Of a stretch of DNA of 64,000 nt, positions 1 through 9,192 are shown piece by piece. The notes under the pieces are model-generated. The model was not told where the DNA came from. It saw nothing but the letters and a program-made list of their open reading frames with translations, and made no database searches. The first letter of the stretch is position 1. Each line of letters opens with the position of its first letter. Source of the stretch: CAVRQM01 sp963723455 (GTDB lineage: Bacteria > Pseudomonadota > Alphaproteobacteria > Acetobacterales > Acetobacteraceae); contig CAVRQM010000001.1 in NCBI GenBank assembly GCA_963723455.1, forward strand, positions 930,001-994,000. Reading direction: 5' to 3'. Both the position numbers and the translations under genes were made by a program.

Positions 1-681
1 CCGCACCTGGTAGTCGCTGAGCGAGGCGATGTCGGCGCGCAGCGACTCGAAGCGGGTGCGCTGCGCCGGCGTAATCCAGTCGCCGACGCTGCCCATCACG
101 AACTGCGCGGCGCGGCCGACGCCCAGCAGGGTGTCGCGCATCCTGGAGCCGGTTTCGCCCGCGGCGCCGATGTCGCCCAGCAGGCCGCGCAGCATGCGGT
201 CCATCCGCGCCGGCCGGCGCTGGTCCCTGTGGGCGGGGTGGAAGATGCGGCGCGACGCCTGCTCCAGGCTGTCGCCCTGGTGTTCCAGCGCGTCGGCCAG
301 CCGGTCCACCATGTCCTCCATCAGCCCGAGGAACGCCTCCATGCCGCTGGCCGGAGCGCCGCCGGGCGCATGGGCGGCCGCGGCGAACGTCTCGAAGCTC
401 GGCAGCCGGGCGAAGCGCACGGTCAGCAGCCGCTCGCGCGCCAGCACGAAGCCGACCGGGGTGACGGTCTCGCCCGGCAGCGAGACCGGGATGCTGAGAT
501 ACAGCGCCTCGCCGCGCCGCCGCAGCCGGCTGGAGCTTTCGATCTCGGACAGCTCGGCGCGCGTCGGCACCGCCAGCCCGGTGGTGTCGGCGACCAGCCG
601 CGCCTCCTCGTCGGACGGGTCCAGCAGGTCGATCCAGACCGCTTCGGGGTGCGGCGCGTCGTGCGGAGAGACGGTGAGCAT
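1..681 (-). CDS. corA: CorA-family divalent metal ion transporter, C-terminus cut by window edge
   Basis: The minus strand reads open from an ATG at 681 to the window edge, giving 227 residues of the N-terminal cytoplasmic part of a CorA-type Mg2+/Co2+ channel. Visible family features are WIDLLDPSDEEARL near residue 17, then PTRAELSEIESSSRL, and the helical stretch ending RADIASLSDYQVR that leads towards the pore. The two transmembrane helices and the GMN selectivity motif lie beyond the edge, so they cannot be checked. The gene diverges from rnd with about 50 bp between starts. Family assignment is firm; the exact ion is inferred. Confidence 0.85.
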   Translation of the reverse strand, partial: MLTVSPHDAPHPEAVWIDLLDPSDEEARLVADTTGLAVPTRAELSEIESSSRLRRRGEALYLSIPVSLPGETVTPVGFVLARERLLTVRFARLPSFETFAAAAHAPGGAPASGMEAFLGLMEDMVDRLADALEHQGDSLEQASRRIFHPAHRDQRRPARMDRMLRGLLGDIGAAGETGSRMRDTLLGVGRAAQFVMGSVGDWITPAQRTRFESLRADIASLSDYQVR

Positions 682-732
682 GCGGGGTCCTCGGGTGCGG
701 CGGCTTTCGGCGGGGCGATGCTGTGTGTAGAG

Positions 733-1929
733 ATGTCGGGGATGGTCCGTCAGCCCCGCGACAGTTTCCCCGCCCCCGTCCTGGTCAGCGACGGCGCCGC
801 CCTGGCCGCCCTGTGCGAGCGATTGCGGGGCGAGGCGTTTGTCACCGTCGATACCGAGTTCATGCGCGAGCGCACGTACTGGCCCGAGCTGTGCGTCGTC
901 CAGCTCGCCGGGGCGGCCGAGGTCGCGGTGGTCGATGCGCAGGCGCCGGGGATGGATCTGGCGGCGCTGGGCGCGCTGCTGGCCGATCCGGCGGTGGTCA
1001 AGGTGTTTCACGCGGCGCGGCAGGACATCGAGATCTTCGTGCAGCTGTTCGGCGCCACGCCGACGCCGCTGTTCGACACCCAGATCGCCGCGATGGTGGC
1101 CGGCTTCGGCGACCAGGTCGGCTATGACTCCCTGGTCTCCGGCCTGACCGGCGGGCACATCGACAAGGCGCACCGGTTCAGCGACTGGAGCCGCCGGCCG
1201 CTGTCCGAGGCGCAGGTCGCCTATGCCGCCGCCGACGTGACCTGGCTGCGCCGGGTCTACGAGCGCCTGCGCGAGCGGCTGGACCAGGACGGGCGGCTGG
1301 CCTGGGTGGCCGAGGAGATGGCCGAGCTGGCCGATCCGGCGACCTACAATCCCGATCCCGAGCGGATGTGGGAACGGCTGCGGCCGCGCACCAGCAACCG
1401 CCGGCTGCTGGGCGCGCTGCGCGCCATCGCCGCCTGGCGCGAGCGCGAGGCGCAGAAAGCCAACATCCCGCGCGGGCGCATGCTGAAGGACGAGGCGTTG
1501 CTGGAGATCGCCGCCACCGCGCCGCAGACGCCGGAGGAGCTGGCGCGGGTGCGCGGCCTGAGCCGCGGCTTCGCCGAGGGGCGGACCGGCGCCTCGCTGC
1601 TGGCGGCCATCGCCGAGGCGAGCGCGCTGCCGGATTCGGCGATGCCGGAGGCGCCCGGCGGGCGCGACGGCCCGCGCCCGTCGCCGGCGCTGGTGGCGCT
1701 GCTGAAGGTCCTGCTGGCGGCCGATTGCGAGCAGCATCATGTCGCGCCGAAGCTGGTCGCCTCGTCCGAGGACATCGACCGCCTGGCCAGCGAGGATGCC
1801 CCGGACGTGCCGGCGGCGCATGGCTGGCGGGCGGAGATCTTCGGCAACGACGCGGCGGCGCTGAAGGCGGGGCAGATCGCGCTGGGCGTGGACGGGCGGC
1901 GCATCAAGCTGCTGCGCGGCGCCGGATAG
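733..1929 (+). CDS. rnd: Ribonuclease D
   Basis: 3'-5' exoribonuclease of the DEDD group that trims tRNA and other stable RNA 3' ends. Exo I is DTEF (about residue 40), Exo II is VKVFHAARQDIE and Exo III is YAAADVTWLRRVYE, supplying the acidic residues and the Tyr of the DEDDy active site. An HRDC domain follows in the second half (around LLGALRAIAAWREREA) and the length, about 398 residues, fits the family. In-frame ATGs at 718, 733 and 742 are all possible; none has a strong Shine-Dalgarno, so the start is uncertain by a few residues. The stop lies 4 bp before the next gene. Confidence 0.93.
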   Translation: MSGMVRQPRDSFPAPVLVSDGAALAALCERLRGEAFVTVDTEFMRERTYWPELCVVQLAGAAEVAVVDAQAPGMDLAALGALLADPAVVKVFHAARQDIEIFVQLFGATPTPLFDTQIAAMVAGFGDQVGYDSLVSGLTGGHIDKAHRFSDWSRRPLSEAQVAYAAADVTWLRRVYERLRERLDQDGRLAWVAEEMAELADPATYNPDPERMWERLRPRTSNRRLLGALRAIAAWREREAQKANIPRGRMLKDEALLEIAATAPQTPEELARVRGLSRGFAEGRTGASLLAAIAEASALPDSAMPEAPGGRDGPRPSPALVALLKVLLAADCEQHHVAPKLVASSEDIDRLASEDAPDVPAAHGWRAEIFGNDAAALKAGQIALGVDGRRIKLLRGAG

Positions 1930-1933
1930 GGCG

Positions 1934-2692
1934 TTGCGCCGGCTCGCGCTGGCGGTACTCGGGTGCCTGGCCGCATGCGGCGCGGCGCGGGCGCGGCATC
2001 CGCCGGCCGCGGACGGCTCGCCGGTCGCGCAATGCGTCGCCGCGGCATGGGATGCCGGCGTGCTGGCCGACATCCCGGACGGGCTGATGGGCCGCATCGC
2101 GCTGGCCGAGACCGGGCGGCGGGACCAGGACGGGGCGTGGCGGCCGTGGCCGTGGAGCATCGACGCGGACGGCGCCGACATCGCCCTGGTCAGCAAGCCA
2201 CAGGCCGTGGCCTGGGCGGCGGGCGCGCCGCGGCGCGGGGTGAAGTTCCTCGACGCCGGCTGCATGCAGGTCAATTTGCAATACCACCCGCACGCCTTCG
2301 CGACGCTGGCCGATGCGTTCGATCCCTGGGACAATGCGCTGTTCGCGGCGCGCTACCTGCGCGCGCTGTACGAGACCGATGCCGGCCGCGACTGGCCGAC
2401 GGCGGTGGGCATGTATCACTCGCATACGCCCGAGCTGGCGCAGGAATACCGCACGCGGGTCGCCGAGCTGGGGGCGGGCATCATCGCCGGCATCACGCCC
2501 GGGCCGCTGGCGATGCGGATGCAGCTGCTCGGGCTGCTGCGGCTGCGGCTGTCGAACGGCCACACGCTGCGCCTGATCCTGAACCGCCAGCCGGCCGCCC
2601 CCGGGCATCGCCGGCCCAGCGCCTGCCAGGTCGCGGCGGCGCTGGCACCGGAGATGGCGGTGCCGCTGCGCCCCGCCGGGTGCGGCAGGTAG
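1934..2692 (+). CDS. Lytic transglycosylase (SLT-domain) protein, secreted
   Basis: Probable murein lytic transglycosylase of the SLT/lysozyme-like fold. The TTG start gives a hydrophobic leader with LAVLGCLAACG, which could be a lipobox, so export and possibly lipid anchoring are likely. The SLT domain shows the catalytic region IALAETGR, the later GCMQVNLQYHPHAF block, DPWDNALFAARYLRALYE, and GMYHSHTPELAQEYRTRV, a usual order for the family. The C-terminal 60 residues are basic and not recognised. The start sits 4 bp after the rnd stop with TAGGG as possible ribosome site, suggesting co-transcription. Substrate is inferred from the family. Confidence 0.82.
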   Translation: MRRLALAVLGCLAACGAARARHPPAADGSPVAQCVAAAWDAGVLADIPDGLMGRIALAETGRRDQDGAWRPWPWSIDADGADIALVSKPQAVAWAAGAPRRGVKFLDAGCMQVNLQYHPHAFATLADAFDPWDNALFAARYLRALYETDAGRDWPTAVGMYHSHTPELAQEYRTRVAELGAGIIAGITPGPLAMRMQLLGLLRLRLSNGHTLRLILNRQPAAPGHRRPSACQVAAALAPEMAVPLRPAGCGR

Positions 2693-2697
2693 GCGGG

Positions 2698-4167
2698 TCA
2701 GCCGCGCGCCGGCAGCGGCCGCCGCGCCGGCAGCAGCAGCGACACGACCACGGCGACGGCGACGTTGGCGGTCAGCGCCAGCAGCCCGGTATAGACGGCG
2801 TAGCCCGGCGCGATCACATGCGCGGGCTTCAGCTCGTCCACCACGAAGAACAGCCAGGTGCCGCCGCCGAACCCGACCGCCCAGCCGGCCAGCAGCGCCG
2901 GCGCGCGGAACCAGGCGGTGAACAGCGCGAACACCACGGCGGGAAAGGTCTGCAGGATCCACATGCCGCCGAGCAATTGCAGGTTCAGCGCATACTCGGT
3001 CGGCAGGAACACCAGCCCGAGCGCGCCGAGCTTGACCACCAGGCTGGTCGCCTTGGCCACCGCCGCCTCGCCGGCCGGCGTCACCGCCGGGTTGACGTAC
3101 GCCTTCCAGAAGTTGCGGGTGAACAGGTTGGCCGCCCCGATCGACATCATCGCCGCCGGCACCAGCGCGCCGATCGCGACCGCCGCATAGGCGAAACCCG
3201 CGAACCAGCCGGGGAACATGTGCGCGAACAGCGCCGGCACCACGTCGTTGCGGTTGGCGACCTTGATTCCGGCGGCGATCGCCATGAAGCCCATCAGCGC
3301 CACCAGCCCGAGCAGGATCGAATACAGCGGCAGCAGCATCGCGTTGCGGCTGATGATGTCGGGGCTGCGCGCGGCGAACACGCCGGTCAGCGTGTGCGGG
3401 TACATGAACAGCGCCAGCGCCGAGCCGAGCGCGAGGCTGGAATACAGCAGCGTCTGCCCCGGCGCGAGCAGCAGCCCGCCAGGTCCGCCGCGCGCGCGGA
3501 ATGCCGCGTCGGCGGCCGCGAACATCGCGCCGTAGCCGCCGAGCTGTGCCGGAATGACCACCACGGCCGCGATCACCATGACGTAGATCATGGCGTCCTT
3601 GACGAAGGCGATCAGCGCCGGCGCGCGCAGGCCGGAGGAGTAGGTGAACAGCGCCAGCACCAGGAACGCGGCGCCCAGCGACAGCTCGGCGGGCAGGCCC
3701 AGCGCCTTGATGACCACCTCCATGCCGACCAGCTGCAGCGCGATGTACGGCATGGTCGCCAGGACGCCGGTGATCGCCACCGCCAGTTCCAGCGCGCGCG
3801 ATCCGTAGCGGCCGTGCACGAAATCCGCGGCGGTGACGTAGCCGGCGCGGCTCGCCGCCTGCCACAGTCTCGGCATCGTCAGGAACACCAGCGGATAGAC
3901 GATGACGGTGTACGGCAGGGCGAAGAACCCGTAGGCGCCGACGCCGTAGACCAGCGCCGGCACGGCGATGATGGTGTAGGCGGTGTACAGGTCGCCGCCG
4001 AGCAGGAACCAGGTGACCCAGGTGCCGAACTGCCGCCCGCCCAGCCCCCATTCGTCCAGATGCGCGAGCGTGGCCGGCCGCTTCCAGCGCGCGGCGACGA
4101 AGCCCAGCACGGAGATCAGCAGGAAGAAGAACAGAAAGACGGCCAGCGCCGCCCGGTCGGTGCGCAC
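2698..4167 (-). CDS. Sodium:solute symporter family protein
   Basis: Member of the SSS family of Na+-coupled transporters. The protein is almost entirely membrane helices: TM1 is VFLFFFLLISVLGFVAARW, followed by the family-typical GGRQFGTWVTWFLLGGDLYTAYT and a central block around GVLATMPYIALQLVGMEVV. Choosing the GTG at 4167 gives 489 residues and removes a basic out-of-family extension that would result from the ATG at 4203. It is preceded by a DUF3311 membrane gene, a pairing typical of monocarboxylate-like SSS permeases, so an organic acid substrate is possible but not shown. Confidence 0.88.
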   Translation of the reverse strand: MRTDRAALAVFLFFFLLISVLGFVAARWKRPATLAHLDEWGLGGRQFGTWVTWFLLGGDLYTAYTIIAVPALVYGVGAYGFFALPYTVIVYPLVFLTMPRLWQAASRAGYVTAADFVHGRYGSRALELAVAITGVLATMPYIALQLVGMEVVIKALGLPAELSLGAAFLVLALFTYSSGLRAPALIAFVKDAMIYVMVIAAVVVIPAQLGGYGAMFAAADAAFRARGGPGGLLLAPGQTLLYSSLALGSALALFMYPHTLTGVFAARSPDIISRNAMLLPLYSILLGLVALMGFMAIAAGIKVANRNDVVPALFAHMFPGWFAGFAYAAVAIGALVPAAMMSIGAANLFTRNFWKAYVNPAVTPAGEAAVAKATSLVVKLGALGLVFLPTEYALNLQLLGGMWILQTFPAVVFALFTAWFRAPALLAGWAVGFGGGTWLFFVVDELKPAHVIAPGYAVYTGLLALTANVAVAVVVSLLLPARRPLPARG

Positions 4168-4169
4168 GG

Positions 4170-4369
4170 TCAGGCTGCGTCGGCGTCGCGCCGGCGTCCG
4201 CATCCGGCGGCTCGCTCCGCCAGACCAGCCAGGTCAGCAGCATGGCGCGCGGAACCCAGGCGAGCTGATACCAGTAGAAGAACGGGAAGCCGAACAGCGT
4301 CGGCTCGGCCCGGTCGTAGAACGGCACCCAAAGCAGTCCCACGAAGGGCAGCAGCAGCAGCCAGCGCAT
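4170..4369 (-). CDS. DUF3311 small membrane protein, stop codon lost by a probable 1-nt indel
   Basis: Short membrane protein usually encoded immediately upstream of SSS symporters. It starts MRWLLLLPFVGLLWVP and has a second helix around YWYQLAWVPRAMLLTWLVW, the normal two-helix DUF3311 layout. As written the frame has no stop and runs on out of frame through the symporter gene. A TGA at 4170-4172 in the neighbouring frame, 2 bp before the symporter GTG, is the stop expected for this pair; the span of 200 bp is one base short of a multiple of three. I therefore infer a single-base deletion around 4180-4230 rather than a real fusion. Confidence 0.7.
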
Positions 4370-4446
4370 CGGATCGTTTCCCCCTCGGCGCGGAACCGTG
4401 GCCGAGCGGGCGGCGGAGCGCAAGGGGCAGGATCAGGCGGGGCGGA

Positions 4447-4823
4447 TCAGGCGGCTGCCCGGATGTCGGTGCGCGAAAAGTCGTTGCCGACGAACAGCAG
4501 GGGAAAGTCGCGATGTCTGGCAAGCACGTAGGCGAAGCAGTCGCAGAAATTGAGGGCAGCCGGATGGACGCCCTTGCCGAACCGATCATAAGCATCGGCA
4601 CGCCTGCCCTTGCGTCCGCCGCCGTCACCTCAAGCACGAACGCAGAGACCAGATCCTCCATGTCGCGGCCGAAACGGCGCCGACGCGAGACGATCAGGGC
4701 TTCCGCCAGGGTCACAGCGGAAATAAGGATCGTCTCGGCCCGAGCCAGGGCGGCGTAGCACGATCGCGCCTCCGGTTCTCGCAGCGTGATCGCCACGAGC
4801 GCCGACGTGTCCACGACGATCAA
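4447..4823 (-). CDS. vapC: VapC-type PIN-domain toxin (frameshifted)
   Basis: PIN-domain endoribonuclease, toxin of a type II toxin-antitoxin pair. The N-terminus MIVVDTSALVAI carries the first acidic residue and TLAEALIV the next conserved Glu. After about residue 74 the family sequence continues in another frame: AYDRFGKGVHPAALNFCDC, then FAYVLARHRDFPLLFVG and DFSRTDI before a TGA. The joined product is about 125 residues, the usual VapC size; 377 bp is one base short of a whole frame. The TTG start overlaps the antitoxin TGA in TTGA, so translation is coupled. The break may be a sequencing error or real inactivation. Confidence 0.8.
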
Positions 4824-5075
4824 GCCGGCAGCCCGTCCTCGTCATAGAGGAAATCCTGGCTGCGCGCGGCGTACGGACCGGGCAGGGCGTGAGCCTGGGC
4901 GCTCGCCTGGATCTCCGAAATCCGCATCGCAGCTCGGCAGGGGGAAGCCGCGTCTGACCGGAACCAGTCGCGCCACCGTGCGCCCGCCGCGGGTCAGCAC
5001 CACGTCCTCGCCTGCCTCGGCGCGACGGACGAGTTCGGGCAGCTGGGTCTTGGCGTCGCTGAGCGAGACTTCCAT
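4820..5075 (-). CDS. vapB: VapB/Phd-type antitoxin (frameshifted)
   Basis: Antitoxin partner of the adjacent PIN toxin. The N-terminal Phd/YefM-like DNA-binding part reads MEVSLSDAKTQLPELVRRAE then DVVLTRGGRTVARLVPV. The toxin-binding tail lies in another frame: MRISEIQASAQAHALPG and then RSQDFLYDEDGLPA followed by TGA, the standard ending for this family. The frame switch falls at a run of five C (minus strand, near 4942), so one extra base there explains it. ATG at 5075 is chosen because the conserved domain begins exactly there. Autoregulation of the vapBC promoter is expected from the family. Confidence 0.8.
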
Positions 5076-5118
5076 GCGCGACAGAATGGACCATCCCGCG
5101 GTCCAGTTCAAGCCCGGT

Positions 5119-8100
5119 TCAATACTGGAACTGATAGGTCAACCCCACGCCTGTCCCGTTCGACGACGTGCTGGCGGCCGCACCCGTGGCGTTGCTGCCG
5201 CCGGTGCCGACATCGGTTTCCAGCTTCAGGCCCTTGGTGATGTCGATCTGCACCTGCGCCTGCGAGCCGCCGCCGGAGGTGGCCTGCTTGGCCCCGACAT
5301 AGACGCCGCGGCGCCACGTAGCGGCCGGCCTCGACGCTGGCGCCGGTGCCCCCCGCTGCCGCCGCCGACCGACAGCCGGTCCAGCCCCAGCGCCTTGCGC
5401 GCCGAGCCGAGCGGGTCGAAGCCGCCCGAGGCGCCGGTCAGCTGCGCCAGCGACGCGGCGATCTCGGCCAGCTGGAACGGCCCCAGGCTGGCCGCCGACT
5501 GGCCGAACAGCAGCTGCGCCAGCACCTCGTCCTGCGGCAGTTCGGGGGTCGATGACAGGGTGATCTTCGGGTCGCTGGCATAGCCGCCGACGATCAGGTT
5601 GGCGGTGACGTTGCCGCTGGTGCTGCTGGCGACGAAATCCAGCGTCGGGTCGATCTTGCCGCTGCCGTCGAACCCGACCTTTCCGGTGGTGAAGGTCAGC
5701 GTCTGGCCGGCCACGCTGATATTGCCGCGCCGCATGTCGAACCCGCCGGACGGGCGGGGCGCCGCCGCGGTGCCGCCGATATGCAGCCGGCCCTGCAGCT
5801 CGGCGTACAGGCCGCGCCCGCGGATGAAGATGCGGCCGGGCGCGTCGATGGTCAGGTCCAGCCGGACATCCGGCGGCGGCGCGGGCGGCGGCGGCGGCTT
5901 CTGGCCGGGGACGCGCACGTCCAGCACCGCGACGCTGCTCGGCAGCTTGTCCGGCACCTGGATGGTCGCGCGATCCACCGTGATCTTGCCGGCGGCGTCC
6001 ATCCGGCCCTGCATCTGGCCGCGCAGCGACAGGTCGGCATCCAGCGTCGCGGTCAGCAGGTCGCTGGACAGCGGCTGCGCGCGCCGCATGGCCAGGTGCA
6101 GATCCACCGGCATCGGCGGCGCGATCCCGATGCTGCCGCTCGCCGAGATCGTGCCGGTGCCGGCGCGTCCGGTGAAGCGGGTGATCTGGACATGGTCGCC
6201 CGCCGCCTCGATCAGCGCGTCGATCGCCGTGACGTGGATGCCCTGGCCGAAATCCTGGTACTCGCCGCCGGCCAGCCGCGCCGAGCCGCTGGCGCGCGGT
6301 GCCGGCGCGTGCCGGTCACGGTCGCGTCCAGCGACAGCCGGCCGCGCGCGCGGCGGCCGGCGGCGGCCAGGATCGGGTCGAGCGAGGCGAGGTCGATCGC
6401 CCCCGTGGCGCGCAGATCCATCGCCGCCGCCGGGTCGATCGGCGCGGTGCCGGTCAGCGCCAGCTGGTTGCGCCCGGCGGCCAGCCGCGCGTCGATCCGC
6501 GCCGTGCTGCCGGCCAGCTGCGCGTCGGCGGTGAGCGAGGCGGGCGGCAGCCCGGCGGCCGGCCCGGTGCGCAGATGCACCCCACGCGCCGCCACCCGGA
6601 TCGTGCCCGTCGGCCGCGCCGGCGTGCCGGTCAGCCGCGCGTCGGCGCTGAGCGTGCCGTCGGCCCGCAGCGTGGGATCGGCGATGCGCGCGAGGTCGGC
6701 GGTCACGTTGCGGAGGCTGGCGGTCAGGTCCAGCGTCGGCGACAGCCGCCCGGCCACGTCCAGCACCGCCTGGCGCAGCCCCAGCCGCAGCCGGTCCACC
6801 GCCACGGTGCTGCCGAACGAGACGCGCGCCGGGGCCAGCAGGCGGACCGTCTGGCCGCGCGCGGTCGCCGACAGGCTGGCCAGCGCGATGCGGCGGCCGG
6901 GCAGGTCCAGCGTCGCCTGCGTGGCGAGCTGCGCCGGGCCGCCGGCGATGTTCTGGCCGCTGGCCTGGGCGCGGATGGCGAGCGCGGTCTGCGGCCCGGC
7001 TACCTGCACCCGCGCGCTGCCGCTCATCCGCCCCGCCTGCACGCCATCGGCGGCGAGCGTCGCATCGACGCCATCGCGCCCGAGTGGGATCGGTCACGCG
7101 CGCATCCAGCGCCAGGCGCCGCACCGAGGCGGTGCCCGGCAGGCTGGCGCGGTCGGCGCGGATCTTCGCCTGCGACGACCGTGAGGCCGCCGGTGTCGGC
7201 GATGCCGACATCGGCGTCGATGGAGCCGGTCAGCGCCCGCCCGGTCAGCCGGCGCAGATCGTCCAGCCGCGTCATGCGCAGCGCGACATGGCCGGTCGGC
7301 AGCGTGGCGCCCTTGGCCAGCGCCAGCGCGCCCTCGGCATGCAGGCTTTTCCAGTCGGCGCGGTTGATGGTCACGGCTCATCGCCCCGTCCGTCGCGCGC
7401 GCGACAGCCGCCGCGGCGAGGTTGACCGGCGCGCCGTCCAGCATCCCCGACGCCTGCACGTGGCCGGCCGGCGCGCCCGGCAGTCCGGTGGCATCGACGC
7501 GTCGCCTCGACATGCCCCTTGGGCACGCCCTTGGTCGCGATGTCGCCGGCCAGCCGAAGCTGTGCGGCGAGGTCGTCCATCGAGCCGGCGGCGTGGGCGT
7601 GCAGCGTCGCCTGCCCGGACAGCGTCGGCTGGATCGCGTGCAGGTCGGACAGCGTGGCATCCGCGGTGGCGTCGAGCTTCCCGGCGATCCGGCTGCCGGT
7701 CGCCCGCAGGCGCACGCCGCTGCCCGCCAGCGTCAGGCGCGACAGCGTGGCGTCGCCGCCATGCAGCGAGGCGGTGACGCCGATCCGCGCGTCCGGCCCG
7801 ACCAGCGCCTGGGCCATCGGCATGCCGCCGGTGATGCCGAGCGTGCCATCGAGCGTCGACATCCGTGCTGCCGTCCGGCAGCGACGCGGTGAGGTCGAGC
7901 GCCGTGCGGCCCTGCAGATCGACCACGCCGCGAGGGCGGCGAACGGCGCGAGGTCCGGGGCGGTCACATGCGCGCGCACGCGACTGCGTCCGGCGGCCTG
8001 CGCGGTGCCGCGGATGCGCAGCAGCGGATGCGTCACGTCGAACGTGACCGGGCGGCGCGGATCATCCAGCTTCACATCGGCCGGTCAGCACCAGCGGGTC

Positions 8101-9192
8101 GGCCGCCAGCAGATCGGGGCGTGGCCCGGGGATGCGCACGCCCTCGGCGGTCGCGTGCAGCCGGATCGCGCCGCGATTGCCGGCGATGTCGGCGGACAGC
8201 GCTGCGATCGCCGCGCCCGACGCCAGCAGCGCGTCGATCCGCAGCGTGCCGGCGACATCGGGCGCGGCGAACGGCCCATGCACATGCGCGTCCAGCGAGA
8301 CCGCCTGGAACGACACGCCGGGCGCCGGGCTGCATCGCCGGCGCGTGCCCGGTCAGATCAAGGTCGGCGGCGCTGTCCGCGCAGATCCAGCGTGCCGTGC
8401 GCGTCGGCGCCCAGCCCGCCCGCCGTGACCGCCAGCGTGGTCGCCGCCGCGGTCCACGGCCCGTCCAGCGACCGCGTGCACGTTCAGCGCGCCCAGATCG
8501 GGCAGCGTGGCCAGCCGCGCCACCAGCCCGTGCGCCGCCTCGCCGGCGTGCAGCGTGGCGCGGATCGCCGCCGGGTCGATATGCCCGCGCAGGTGATAGG
8601 TGCCGCTGCCGTCCGCGGCGCGCAGCAGCACGTCGGCGTCGCCATCCTGCAGCGAGGCCAGATGCGCCGAGCCGTCCAGCGACAGCGCCGCCGGCGCGCC
8701 GGCGACCGCGGCGGCGAGGTCGATGCGCCCGACCTGCACCTGGTCGGAATCCGCCCGCACCGGCAGGCTGAAGCTGGAGCCGGCGGGGGCCGGGGCCGCG
8801 GCGGCGGGATTGCCGACCGGCAGGCGGGTCGATCTCGAGCCGGGCGCGCGGTCAGGCGCTGCACATGCGCCGTCGCCCGACAGCAGCGCCAGCGGCGACC
8901 AGTCCAGCGCCACGTCCTCGAGCGCCAGCCAGGTGCCCTGCGCGTCGCGCAGCGCGATGCGGTCGACGCGCGGGCTGGAGGGCAGGCTGCCATGCAGCCC
9001 GCTGACCGCCACGCATCCCGCCGGTCAGCCTGTTGAACTGCGAGCCGCAAGGAAGCTCTGGCCGGGACGCGGTGTTCAGCGCCAGCAGCAGCAGCGCCGA
9101 CGAGCAGCCACCGCCAGCGCCAGCGGCAGCAGCAGCAGCGCCAGCGCGATGCCGAGCAGCCATTTCGCTAGCCGGCGCATCGGGCGTCGCAT
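5119..9192 (-). CDS. tamB: Translocation and assembly module inner-membrane component TamB (multiply frameshifted)
   Basis: Very large AsmA/TamB-like protein that spans the periplasm and works with TamA in outer-membrane protein or lipid trafficking. It starts at ATG 9192 with MRRPMRRLAKWLLGIALALL, a signal anchor, continues as repetitive beta-structure, and ends with the TamB (DUF490) domain: NISVAGQTLTFTTGKVGFDG, then SDPKITLSSTPELPQDEVLA, LFGQSA, and a terminal GVGLTYQFQY before TGA at 5119. About 1,355 residues are expected. At least seven frame changes occur along the gene (near 5.35, 6.3, 7.05, 7.38, 7.9, 8.07, 8.35, 8.85 and 9.1 kb), each continuing the same family sequence, so sequencing errors are the simplest cause. 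Its ATG overlaps the tamA TGA. Confidence 0.85.

Noticed and set aside
1904..4423. Very long open frame on the minus strand running through the DUF3311 start and across the symporter
   Set aside because: It contains only the DUF3311 N-terminus as family sequence; the rest is the wrong frame of the symporter gene, kept open by very high GC.
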